Source: DASQHY01 sp035602605 (GTDB lineage: Bacteria; Acidobacteriota; Terriglobia; Acidiferrales; UBA7541). From it: a stretch of DNA of 31,726 bases. This document shows, piece after piece, positions 16,664 to 24,528 of this stretch. Positions within the stretch are counted from its first letter, which is position 1. Each line of letters opens with the position of its first letter. The stretch is from assembly GCA_035602605.1 (NCBI GenBank), contig DATNLZ010000124.1, positions 1-31,726 of the forward strand. The letters run 5' to 3'. A program made the translations under genes and the position numbers. The notes beneath the pieces are model-generated. The model was not told the DNA's origin. It searched no databases and was given only the letters and a program-made list of their open reading frames with translations.

Positions 16664-16671
16664 AAGTACTT
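16664..16671. promoter_or_regulatory. Second AAGTACTT palindrome, upstream of the prenyltransferase gene
   Basis: The same 8-base palindrome found at the promoter of the membrane protein/regulator unit occurs here, 40 bases after the regulator stop. A -10-like TAGAAT (16680-16685) follows, with a poor TTGAGA (16654-16659) at a long spacing of 20. If used, transcription would start near 16692, downstream of ATG 16675 and upstream of GTG 16711. The operator role is inferred only from the repeat and its position. Confidence 0.4.
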
Positions 16672-16710
16672 TAAATGAATAGAATGCCCTACGGAAAGGG
16701 GAACTCGCAC

Positions 16711-17478
16711 GTGCTCGCGCCCATCACCCAGCTTCCCGCCCCTTGTCAGGAGCACGGTCCGGAACCGCGGCAGAGCAATCCTCAGGGACTGCACGTGGCC
16801 ATCATTTCCGATGGCAATGGCCGCTGGGCGCTGGCGCGTGGCCTGCCGCGCAGCGCTGGGCATCGCGCCGGAGCCCAGGCCGCCGGCCGCGTGATCCGGG
16901 CATGCCCCAATCTGGGGATCGGCACGCTCACGCTGTTCACACTTTCCTCGGCCAACTGGAAACGTCCGCAAGCGGAAGTAAACGGCATCCTTCGGTTGCT
17001 GCACGAATATCTTCTCGCCGAGACGACTCACTGCGCCGCGCAAGGGGTGCGCCTTACGGTTATGGGGCGGCGTGACCGCCTCTCGGAGAATCTTCGGCAA
17101 ACCATCGCCGACGCCGAAACGGCAACGGCCGCAGGAACTCGGCTGCATGTTCGTCTCGCCGTGGATTATTCGGCGCGGGAAGCGATCTATCGAGCGGCTT
17201 GCCGGTTCTACAAAGTCACATCGCTTTCGCTCGAATCGTTTAGCGACGTTTTGCGGGAAGTGAATCACGACGCCGCGCCCGACGTGGATTTACTGATCCG
17301 CACCGGCGGCGAGCAGCGGCTCTCGGATTTTCTGCTGTGGGAAGCGGCGTATGCCGAACTGGCCTTTGTGCCTAAGAAATGGCCGGATTTCTCCGCCGAG
17401 GATCTGGCGACCGCCGTCGCGGAATTTCACACCCGGGCCCGGAACTTTGGCGGCCTACCGGATGCCGCCGCGAGCTAG
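16711..17478 (+). CDS. Divergent cis-prenyltransferase (undecaprenyl diphosphate synthase family)
   Basis: UppS-type enzymes condense isopentenyl diphosphate in cis to make the polyprenyl carrier for wall and polysaccharide synthesis. The product (255 residues from GTG 16711) has HVAIISDGNGRWA with the catalytic aspartate (residue 34), GHRAGA, ANWKRP, and the C-terminal VDLLIRTGGEQRLSDFLLWEAAYAELAF, ending in FGG. Three departures from housekeeping UppS are visible: MDGNGRW is SDGNGRW, SSENW is SSANW and NYGGR is DYSAR. It is therefore probably a second, specialised paralogue. GTG 16711 has GGAAAGGGG 9 bases upstream; an ATG at 16675 is also in frame but has no ribosome site and may lie before the transcript start. 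A small membrane protein gene follows. Confidence 0.85.
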   Translation: MLAPITQLPAPCQEHGPEPRQSNPQGLHVAIISDGNGRWALARGLPRSAGHRAGAQAAGRVIRACPNLGIGTLTLFTLSSANWKRPQAEVNGILRLLHEYLLAETTHCAAQGVRLTVMGRRDRLSENLRQTIADAETATAAGTRLHVRLAVDYSAREAIYRAACRFYKVTSLSLESFSDVLREVNHDAAPDVDLLIRTGGEQRLSDFLLWEAAYAELAFVPKKWPDFSAEDLATAVAEFHTRARNFGGLPDAAAS

Positions 17479-17498
17479 CGCATGCCGAGGACCTACCC

Positions 17499-17858
17499 AT
17501 GAAGACCCATAGCGCGCCAGTTGCTGATGTTGCCGCAGGATTAGGACTGGTCGTGCTGGCGGCGCCCGCCTACTTCATGGTTATGGCCATTCTCCGGCAC
17601 CAAGGCCCAGGGTTTGGACTGCTCGGCCAGCCGGTCGTCTTGCTGGGAGCTTTATCTATCGCATTGGCGGGAAATGCGTTATCCATCCTTTCCCTCCGTT
17701 TTGAGCGTACCGTGCCGCCACAGCTGCGGCTGTCTGTTGCGTTGCGGCCGTGGAACCTCGGGGCGATTTTGCTGGCACTCCTGCTCCTCGGAATATTGCT
17801 TGGATATGTGTTTCTGGAAAACCTTGCGTCTTTCGGTTCTCGAATTCACGCGCCCTAG
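17499..17858 (+). CDS. Small membrane protein with three predicted transmembrane helices, unknown
   Basis: The 119-residue product has hydrophobic segments at about 10-32, 40-63 and 86-107, and no recognised domain. ATG 17499 has GAGG eight bases before it and lies 20 bases after the prenyltransferase stop, so the genes are likely co-transcribed. A role at the membrane linked to polyprenyl lipids is possible from position alone. Short hydrophobic proteins of this kind cannot be assigned by reading. Confidence 0.65.
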   Translation: MKTHSAPVADVAAGLGLVVLAAPAYFMVMAILRHQGPGFGLLGQPVVLLGALSIALAGNALSILSLRFERTVPPQLRLSVALRPWNLGAILLALLLLGILLGYVFLENLASFGSRIHAP

Positions 17859-17894
17859 GGAACGCCAACAGGGGGAGATGACCAGTGAGTGGCG

Positions 17895-17922
17895 CAAGCC
17901 CCCCGACTTTAGGCAGGGGAGG
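17895..17922 (+). repeat. IS200/IS605-end-like hairpin (solo copy 1)
   Basis: CAAGCCCC...ACTTTAGG..GGGG matches the hairpin at 21857 and, more loosely, the left end of the transposable element at 31490. The stem CCCC/GGGG encloses an 11-15 base loop with CTTTAGG. No transposase lies nearby. The 3' side provides the GGGGAGG used as ribosome site by the next gene. Confidence 0.45.
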
Positions 17923-17929
17923 ATGTCAA

Positions 17930-18172
17930 ATGGCTTTCATGCCGCAATTTGCGCCCATCGTTGTACTCATGTTTCTAGGGACCTGCGGAGCGCTCGCGCT
18001 CGCTGGCCTTGCGGCTCCGTACTTCAACAACCTGGTGTTCGAAGTCCCCGCCGCCGTTCATCATCCGCGGTTGCTCATCACCGACCAGGAGCCCGTCACC
18101 CGTTTGTTGATCGGCCACGAGGCCAGCCCCCTGCATAAGAAGATCTGGTTCGACCTGGGCTCGCCTATCTAA
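17930..18172 (+). CDS. Small single-pass membrane protein, unknown
   Basis: The 80-residue product has one N-terminal hydrophobic segment (about 8-32) followed by a soluble tail of about 45 residues containing VFEVPAAVHHPRLLITDQEPVTRLL. ATG 17930 has GGGGAGG at about 7 bases, part of the hairpin element just upstream; a GTG at 17885 would place the hairpin inside the coding region and is less likely. No family is recognised. It could be the last gene of the unit starting at the prenyltransferase or be driven separately. Confidence 0.55.
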   Translation: MAFMPQFAPIVVLMFLGTCGALALAGLAAPYFNNLVFEVPAAVHHPRLLITDQEPVTRLLIGHEASPLHKKIWFDLGSPI

Positions 18173-18522
18173 ACACTGTTTCCCACGAAACCTGCGCGTT
18201 TGACGCCCACCGCGAGCGCATTGGAAAGATCTTATATTCGCACTTTCGCAAGGGGCGGTCGCAAGACGAGATTTCGCGTCTCATTTACCGGCGGCAGTAG
18301 TTTCCCTACCGGAGTGTGGGATCGGTCCCGGTTGACCAGTCGCGCCATGCGCACCGTGCAACGTCGCAGCGATAAGAGTCTTAGCAACTCGTTCCCCATT
18401 GGTAGCGCTCGGACACACGCCTGGTGTCCGGATTGCACATAACTATTGCGCCAGAGTCTATATTTGGGGGTTCCTTGCTTTTCCGCAATTCCGTTGAGCC
18501 ATACTCGCAGTGCGTCTCGGGA
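18173..18522. other. Intergenic region before the TonB-domain gene, with a perfect hairpin
   Basis: About 350 bases without a convincing gene. A perfect 7-base stem CGGACAC (18410-18416) / GTGTCCG (18424-18430) with a 7-base loop stands about 90 bases before the TonB-like start; it has no T-tract, so it is not a standard terminator. A weaker AGACG/CGTCT inverted repeat is near 18262-18280. The short reading frame at 18200-18442 has no ribosome site and no family features. Confidence 0.5.
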
Positions 18523-18870
18523 GTGAAACGATGTCCGAGCCTCGGCTTTTTTGGCCTCCGCGCGCTCGTGGCATTGCTGCTTCTATTTGGCGCGCCGAGC
18601 GCGTCTCCGGTTCCGCAGCAGAACGAGCGTAAGTTGCTCCATCGAGTCGAGCCTGTCTATCCACCACTAGCGCGATCGCTTCGCTTAACCGGAGTTGTAA
18701 AACTTCACTTGCTCATTGCTCCGGATGGGAGAGTGAAGAGCGCTGAACCTATCGGTGGGCACCCCATCTTGATTGAGGCTTTCCTGAATGCCGTTGAAAA
18801 ATGGAAGTACGAAGTGGGGCCGAAAGAAACCAAGGCCAACGTAGAGTTCAAGTTCAAACCCGACTTATAA
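18523..18870 (+). CDS. TonB C-terminal-domain energy transducer (secreted or anchored)
   Basis: The product of about 115 residues starts MKRCPSLGFF with a hydrophobic segment (about 9-25) and then a TonB C-terminal domain (about 35-115). The domain signature is VEPVYPPLARSLRLTGVVKLHLLIAPDGRVKSAEPIGGHPILIEAFLNAVEKWKY. Such domains contact TonB-dependent receptors and pass proton-motive energy from ExbB/ExbD. The periplasmic linker of classical TonB is missing, as often in single-domain versions. The start is uncertain: GTG 18523 gives the best signal/anchor, and GTG 18424 or TTG 18475 are longer in-frame options. The receptor gene follows after 31 bases, which supports a dedicated pair. Confidence 0.8.
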   Translation: MKRCPSLGFFGLRALVALLLLFGAPSASPVPQQNERKLLHRVEPVYPPLARSLRLTGVVKLHLLIAPDGRVKSAEPIGGHPILIEAFLNAVEKWKYEVGPKETKANVEFKFKPDL

Positions 18871-18901
18871 ACTGACAGAGCACCATTGCGGAGATTATGT
18901 T

Positions 18902-21790
18902 ATGAAAATCGTTACCTCGCTCAGACATTTCGCGACTTCGCGGCACCCTATCCGATACTTCTGGACCGGACTGGTTCTACTGTTCCTCTCGGGTGTCGGG
19001 GGAAATTTCCTGTTGGCTCAATCCGAGGCTGGAGGTGCGGCTCTTCACGGAGTCGTCGTGGACGAGCAAGGCGCTGGCGTTGCGGGTGCGGCGGTAACCC
19101 TCAAAAACCTGGACAACGGATTCGCGCGGACGCTGGTAAGCGATTCCGAGGGGAAATTTTCGGCGCAAGCCATCCCCGTGGGACATTATCAGCTCGAAGC
19201 TTCGTCAACGACTCTAGGGAGTTCGCGCACCGTCGATGTCAACCTCACGGTTGGCGGGTCCGAGAGTATCTTGCTGACGGTCCGATCGGAGATCGTCGCG
19301 GGTACCACCCGGATGGTGGTGAAAAACGGCGCCAGAATGCTGAATGCGGAAGAGACCACCACTTCGTCCACTGTCGGTCAACGCTTAATCGAAGAGGCGC
19401 CGATCCGTGGCCGGGCATTTCCGGACTTTGTCCTGCTTACCCCCGGCGTCGTGCAGGAATCGTCGGCCAACGGCCTGGCCATTGCCGGGCAGCGCTCCAT
19501 CAACTCGAACGTCTCGATCGACGGGAGCGATTTTAATGACCCGTTACGAGGCAACCAGCGAGGCGGCAATGATGCGATCTTTTTCTTTCCGCTGAGCGCG
19601 GTGCGTGAATTTCAGGTGGTCAATGGCGGGGCCACCGCGGAGGTAGGGCGCACCACAGCGGGATTCGTGAATGTGGTTACCCGCTCGGGCGGCAATGAAT
19701 GGCACGGCGAGGGGTTTTACCTGAACCGCAATAGCGCTCTGACTTCGCATGACGCCTTTCGCAATCCCGTAGACAACTCGCAACATCAGTTTGGCGGAAC
19801 AGTGGGAGGCCCCCTAAAGCGCGAGCGGATTTTCCAGTTCGTGAGCGCGGAGCAGAATCTTTGGCGGACTCCCTTTGTGGTGGCCTTCCAACCTCAGCTA
19901 GCGGGAGTGAGTTTGCCTGAAAACCTGGCCGCGCTGCAGGGTCCGCAAATGATAACCAATAATATAACCGCACTATTTGCCCGCACCGACGTGCGTGTGA
20001 ATCCGCACCACAACCTGAATCTGCAATACAGCTATACCCGACTAGACGCGCAAAACTTCAGCGCCGCCGGCGCGGCGACAACCTCCCAGGCCCAGACGGC
20101 GTATTCTCACCGTTTGGGAGACAGCCACGGCGGACGGGTCAGCCTCATCTCCAGTTCCAGCAGCAGTCTGGTCAATGAGCTTCGCGGCCAGGTAGCCACC
20201 GATGTCCGCGACGAAATGGCAAACCTGGCCTTGCCGCTTATCAATATTTCGGGCGTGGGTCAAATCGGAGGGGACGCCGGCCGTCCTCGAATATTTGAGA
20301 GCACTCGCTACCAGTTGAGCGATAACCTCAGCTTCACGCGGCGCACCCATAATCTGCGGGTCGGAGCCGATTGGAACTTGAATGCCGAGCGCCAGCAACA
20401 AGAATCCAATATTGACGGACGATACGATTTTTCTTCCCTGGGCAATTTTCTCGCCGGCAAGTTCTCGCGTTACCGCGGAACGGTATCGGCGTTTGGGCCT
20501 GATGCGCTGCTCTACAGCGGTAACCAGCAAAACTTTGCTTTGTTTGCGCAAGATAAACTGCGCCTGAAGGACAACCTTACGGTCACTTTGGGTATGCGCT
20601 GGGAAGGTCAGCGGAACCCGCAACCCGCGCATCCGAACGCAGCGATTCCGGAGACCTTGCGCATACCCAACGACCTGCAGATGTGGCAGCCGCGCGCCGG
20701 ACTCGCCTGGGACGTGCGCGGATCCGGGAAAATGGTGGTCCGGCTCTCTGCCGGCATCTACGCGGCGAATACGCCGGGCACCTTGCTGCAACGCGCATTC
20801 ACCGACAATGGGCTGACCAGTTTGGCGCTGGACAGCAATTTTGATCCGACGATTCTCAAGGTCGCGCCGTATCCCAACGCGTTGACCACTGTGCCTCCCG
20901 GTGTGCGGCCGACGCCACCGCGGGTTGTGGGGTTCGATCCGCAATTCCGTAATCCGCGCTCATTCGTGACCGAAGCAAGCCTGGAGCGGACCATCGGGGA
21001 AGCCTTGGTTATCTCCGCGGAATATTTGCATACCTCCAGCTGGAGACTGCAGCGACGGCTGGACCGCAACCTGTTCCCTCCGATCATCGATCCCACGGGC
21101 ATGCCTATCTTCCCGTTGACGCGACCCGACCCAGCCTTCGGACCGATTTCGATCAATCAGTCCGGAGCACACTCGGATTACGACGCCATCATCGTCTCCG
21201 TGCGCCGCCGTCTCATCCAAAGGTTTCATTACATGGCCAGTTATTCGCTTTCACGCAACCGCGATGACGACTCAAACGAACACTCTTGGAGCCGTGAAAC
21301 GGCGCTCAATCCCCTCGATCCTTCCCTCGAGCGAGCGTATTCCAATAACGACATGCGCCATAATTTCAACGTGAGCGGTTTCCTCGAGCTTCCCCACGGC
21401 TTCACAACCAGCATGGTGATGCTCGCCAGGTCGGGCCTGCCGTACACCCCGATCATAGGCTTTGACACTCAGAATGACGGCAACGACTTCAATGATCGCG
21501 CCATCATCAACGGGCGCGTCGCGGGGCGCAATTCCATGCGGCAAGATGGATTCTTGGACCTTGATTTGCGAGTCATGAAGGAGTTTAGGGTGGCCGAAGG
21601 ACGCCGGCTGCAGGTTTCCGTGGAATGTAATAACGTCACGCGAAATGGCAACAAATATTTTGGCAGCACAAGCAGTTTCGGAACCCCGGCAAACCCTAAT
21701 CCCACAGCGGGTATTCCGTTGCTTGCGCCCTCTTCGACACGCTTTGGCGGTCCTCGCCAAGTGCAACTAGGAGCCCGATTCGTGTTTTAG
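18902..21790 (+). CDS. Oar-like TonB-dependent receptor with N-terminal carboxypeptidase-regulatory-like domain
   Basis: This is an outer-membrane TonB-dependent transporter of 962 residues. A signal peptide (about 1-40, ending FLLAQ) is followed by a carboxypeptidase-regulatory-like beta-sandwich (about 46-130). The plug domain (about 145-255) has IAGQRSINSNVSIDGSDFNDPLRGNQRGG and VNVVTRSGGNEWHGEGFY, and a 22-stranded barrel ends in QLGARFVF. This is the Oar/OmpA-like TBDR type abundant in Acidobacteriota, thought to import large oligosaccharides or peptides. ATG 18902 has GGAG at 8 bases. The TonB-domain gene precedes it. The substrate cannot be read from the sequence; no polysaccharide-degrading gene is adjacent. 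Confidence 0.93.
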   Translation: MKIVTSLRHFATSRHPIRYFWTGLVLLFLSGVGGNFLLAQSEAGGAALHGVVVDEQGAGVAGAAVTLKNLDNGFARTLVSDSEGKFSAQAIPVGHYQLEASSTTLGSSRTVDVNLTVGGSESILLTVRSEIVAGTTRMVVKNGARMLNAEETTTSSTVGQRLIEEAPIRGRAFPDFVLLTPGVVQESSANGLAIAGQRSINSNVSIDGSDFNDPLRGNQRGGNDAIFFFPLSAVREFQVVNGGATAEVGRTTAGFVNVVTRSGGNEWHGEGFYLNRNSALTSHDAFRNPVDNSQHQFGGTVGGPLKRERIFQFVSAEQNLWRTPFVVAFQPQLAGVSLPENLAALQGPQMITNNITALFARTDVRVNPHHNLNLQYSYTRLDAQNFSAAGAATTSQAQTAYSHRLGDSHGGRVSLISSSSSSLVNELRGQVATDVRDEMANLALPLINISGVGQIGGDAGRPRIFESTRYQLSDNLSFTRRTHNLRVGADWNLNAERQQQESNIDGRYDFSSLGNFLAGKFSRYRGTVSAFGPDALLYSGNQQNFALFAQDKLRLKDNLTVTLGMRWEGQRNPQPAHPNAAIPETLRIPNDLQMWQPRAGLAWDVRGSGKMVVRLSAGIYAANTPGTLLQRAFTDNGLTSLALDSNFDPTILKVAPYPNALTTVPPGVRPTPPRVVGFDPQFRNPRSFVTEASLERTIGEALVISAEYLHTSSWRLQRRLDRNLFPPIIDPTGMPIFPLTRPDPAFGPISINQSGAHSDYDAIIVSVRRRLIQRFHYMASYSLSRNRDDDSNEHSWSRETALNPLDPSLERAYSNNDMRHNFNVSGFLELPHGFTTSMVMLARSGLPYTPIIGFDTQNDGNDFNDRAIINGRVAGRNSMRQDGFLDLDLRVMKEFRVAEGRRLQVSVECNNVTRNGNKYFGSTSSFGTPANPNPTAGIPLLAPSSTRFGGPRQVQLGARFVF

Positions 21791-21856
21791 CGCCTCCGGA
21801 GTCTACCTTCGGCAAAGATAAACCGAAAAAAATAACCAAGGCAAAGGTGTGCGAGA

Positions 21857-21883
21857 CAAGCCCCGCACTTTAGGGCGGGGTAA
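21857..21883 (+). repeat. IS200/IS605-end-like hairpin (solo copy 2)
   Basis: CCCCGC (21861-21866) and GCGGGG (21875-21880) form a perfect 6-base stem around ACTTTAGG. The flanks CAAG and TAA resemble those of the copy at 17895. It lies 70 bases after the TonB-dependent receptor stop. No T-tract follows, so terminator function is doubtful, though a strong GC hairpin here could protect the 3' end of the mRNA. Confidence 0.5.
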
Positions 21884-21939
21884 ACCACGACTAGCGGTGT
21901 CGCCTGCTGTTCGATGTAGTGATGTATTGCGATCCTCGC

Positions 21940-23079
21940 CTACTTAATTTCAGTCCACGTTTGCGCGCGATTCAGTGCGTATTTTGCCAGGGTTTGCTCC
22001 TCGAATTGAAATCCCAAGCCGGGAGTCTGCGGAAGGAGCAGATCGCCATTCTGGACCACTAGTTGGCGGTCGATTAGCTTGCGAAAATTCAAGACTTGGT
22101 CGTCGGGAAAGAATTCCACATAGCGCGCGTTGGGCGCGGAGGCCACCAGATGCACGTGCAGATCGTGCAGCCAGTGCGGGCACATGGTCGCTCCGTAGCT
22201 GGCCGCGGTCTGCGCGATGCGGCGCCACTCGGTGATGCCGCCGCAGACGGCAGCGTCAGCCTGCAGGACCTCGGCGGCGCGCTTATCGAGAATTTCTTTG
22301 AAGCGCCAGCGGCCGGCTTCGATTTCGCCGGTTGCGATGGTGATACTGGTGGAGGCGGCGAGTTTGCTGTGATTCTCGATGTCATCGGGGCTGAAAGGTT
22401 CCTCGACCCAATAGACATCGTAATTCTCGAACCGCTTGCAATAGCCGAGAGCGGTAGGCAGGTCGGTCCAAGAATTGTTCACGTCCACCATGAGAAACAC
22501 ATCGGGGCCAATGGCTTCGCGCGCCGCACGGACGCGCTCTTCTTCGAGAGCCGGCGTAAGACGCCCCGCTTTGATTTTAACCGCCCGAAAACCTTGGCGC
22601 ACATAACCGGCGACTTCGTCACCTAATTTCTTTGGCGTCTTCCCCTCTAAATAATAACCGCCGCTCGCGTAAGCCGGCACCTTCTCCGTCGTCCAGCAGC
22701 CGAGATAGCGGTACAGCGGCAACCGCGCCGCGTAGGCATTTAAATCCCACAAGGCGATGTCCAGGATGCTGATTGCGCGCATCACCGAGCCAGCGCGGGC
22801 CTGGAGGATTGCCTCGCGATACATCTCGTCCCACAATCCCTCGATTCGGTGGGAATCCTGACCGAGCAGCATGGGGGCGAGAAGTTCCTCGATCGCTACG
22901 CGGACGATATTTCCTCCGGTCGTGCCGGCGTAGCAAAATCCAATGCCTTCCAGACCATCGGTTGAGCGCACTTTCACCAGGCAATATTCCCGCGCGGTTA
23001 CCGTGCGGGTTGCGAAGGATGTGACACGGTCGAGCGGGACACGGGCTGCACATACCGAAACTGAGCTGATGCGAGGCAT
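21940..23079 (-). CDS. Enolase-superfamily enzyme, mandelate racemase/sugar-acid dehydratase group
   Basis: These enzymes abstract a proton alpha to a carboxylate using Mg2+, as racemases or acid-sugar dehydratases. In the 379-residue product the KxK motif (Lys168/Lys170, KIK), metal ligands Asp199, Glu226 and Glu252, and a later Asp275...His302 dyad fit the mandelate racemase subgroup. The capping domain is residues 1-125. ATG 23079 has GGAGAAG five bases before it and starts at the family N-terminus; the reading frame extends to 23175 without support. It is divergent from an MFS transporter of the anion/sugar-acid type, suggesting uptake and first step of catabolism of an aldonate or aldarate. 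The exact substrate cannot be assigned. Confidence 0.88.
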   Translation of the reverse strand: MPRISSVSVCAARVPLDRVTSFATRTVTAREYCLVKVRSTDGLEGIGFCYAGTTGGNIVRVAIEELLAPMLLGQDSHRIEGLWDEMYREAILQARAGSVMRAISILDIALWDLNAYAARLPLYRYLGCWTTEKVPAYASGGYYLEGKTPKKLGDEVAGYVRQGFRAVKIKAGRLTPALEEERVRAAREAIGPDVFLMVDVNNSWTDLPTALGYCKRFENYDVYWVEEPFSPDDIENHSKLAASTSITIATGEIEAGRWRFKEILDKRAAEVLQADAAVCGGITEWRRIAQTAASYGATMCPHWLHDLHVHLVASAPNARYVEFFPDDQVLNFRKLIDRQLVVQNGDLLLPQTPGLGFQFEEQTLAKYALNRAQTWTEIK

Positions 23080-23269
23080 CGCGGCTTCTCCGGGACGAGT
23101 CAGTCTTAGGTTCAACTGGCGGGCGAGATTATCGCTCGAAAGCCCGGTCATAGTCACGCTTGTTGCGGCCCGCACGGCGCAGATTCGATGGAAGATTTAG
23201 GGACAGAGTAGAGTATGCTGCCGCAATCTTTGTCTCTGGAGTCGGGGGATAAAGCGAAAGGATCCCAGG

Positions 23270-24502
23270 ATGGATCTGCCGAACGTTTCGAATCAACGCC
23301 GCTGGGGTATTGTCGGCCTGCTGTTTACCGCATCGCTCATCAACTATCTCGACCGCGCTGCCATTTCATTCGCGCTCCCGTTAATTTCCAAAGATTTCCA
23401 TCTGGGACCGGAAACCAAGGGACTGCTGCTTTCTTCCTTTTTCTGGTCGTACGCGCTGATGCAAATCCCGATTGGCTGGTGCGCCGACCGCTTCGATTTG
23501 CGCTGGCTCTATGCCGGAGCGTTCGCGGTTTGGTCGTTAGCGCAAGGGCTTACCGGCCTGGCGGGGAGCCTCGCAGCGTTGATTGGTTTCCGTATGCTGC
23601 TGGGCATCGGCGAGTCCATCTATCTACCTGGCGGGACAAAGATAGTTAGTTTGCTGTTCGCGCGATCCGAACGCGGGCTGCCCTCGGGACTGTTCGACTT
23701 CGGCACGCGAACAGGATTGGTCCTCGAAGGCATCTTGGTTCCGTGGCTGCTAGTGCGTTACGGATGGCGCCACACGTTTCTTATTTTAGGCTTTGCGGCT
23801 CTGGTCTGGCTGGTACCGTGGTTTTTGACGTTTCCTCGCCGGATGCAAACAACCAAGAGGGAGGCGGCTCCCCCGCAGTCGGCGATCTCGCCCCCGCAGC
23901 ATTGGCGGACGTTTCTCGATCGCAATTTACTGGGTATCTGCCTCGGATTCTTTTGTTTTGATTACTACTGGTATGTGCTGGTCACCTGGCTGCCCGACTA
24001 TCTTGTGACCGTGCGTCACCTCAGCATCGTACGGGCTGGTTTTTATGCCGCACTTGCATTCTTCACCTTTGGAGTCGCCGAACCGATTGGAGGATGGATT
24101 GCCGACACTCTCATACGCCGGGGTTGGGATGAAACACGGACTCGGAAAGGAATCGTGACGGTGGCTTTCATTATGGGCCTGTTACTCATCGTAGCGATCC
24201 GGGCCTCGGATACCCGGACCGCTGTCGGGTTGTTGATCGGAGCGTCGCTTGTCGGGCTTTCCACCGGCAATCTCCTGGTCATTCTGCAATGTTGTGCGCC
24301 AATCAAAAAAGTGGGGATATGGACGGGAGCTGAAAACTTTGCCGGCAATCTCGCCGGAATCATTGCGCCCTTAGCGGTGGGCTTGTTGATCAAGCGAACC
24401 GGCTCGTATGTTCCAGGGTTCGAGCTCGCCTCGATCGTACTGCTGGTGGGACTGCTCGCTTACTGGTTCGTAGTCGGTGAGCTAAAGCCCAGCTCGTCTT
24501 AG
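23270..24502 (+). CDS. MFS transporter, anion:cation symporter (sugar-acid) type
   Basis: The 410-residue protein has twelve predicted transmembrane helices with a central cytoplasmic loop (about 190-215). Features of the ACS/phthalate-hexuronate permease group are INYLDRAAISFALPLI in helix 1, GWCADRFDLRW after helix 2, and FRMLLGIGESIYLPGGTKIVSLLFARSERGLPSGLFDFGTRTG around helices 4-5. It would import an organic or sugar-acid anion with protons. Its divergent neighbour is an enolase-superfamily enzyme, which strengthens a sugar-acid role. ATG 23270 has AAAGGA about 7 bases before it. Confidence 0.88.
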   Translation: MDLPNVSNQRRWGIVGLLFTASLINYLDRAAISFALPLISKDFHLGPETKGLLLSSFFWSYALMQIPIGWCADRFDLRWLYAGAFAVWSLAQGLTGLAGSLAALIGFRMLLGIGESIYLPGGTKIVSLLFARSERGLPSGLFDFGTRTGLVLEGILVPWLLVRYGWRHTFLILGFAALVWLVPWFLTFPRRMQTTKREAAPPQSAISPPQHWRTFLDRNLLGICLGFFCFDYYWYVLVTWLPDYLVTVRHLSIVRAGFYAALAFFTFGVAEPIGGWIADTLIRRGWDETRTRKGIVTVAFIMGLLLIVAIRASDTRTAVGLLIGASLVGLSTGNLLVILQCCAPIKKVGIWTGAENFAGNLAGIIAPLAVGLLIKRTGSYVPGFELASIVLLVGLLAYWFVVGELKPSSS

Positions 24503-24528
24503 CCGAGCGAACTGGCGGTGGTCTTTCG

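Noticed and set aside
18200..18442. Possible small gene before the TonB-like gene
   Set aside because: No ribosome site, Arg/Ser-rich composition without a domain, and it spans the hairpin.
21857..21883. Intrinsic terminator of the TonB-dependent receptor gene
   Set aside because: The stem is strong but no T-tract follows, and the sequence matches the other IS-end-like hairpins; a 3'-end role remains possible but is not supported.
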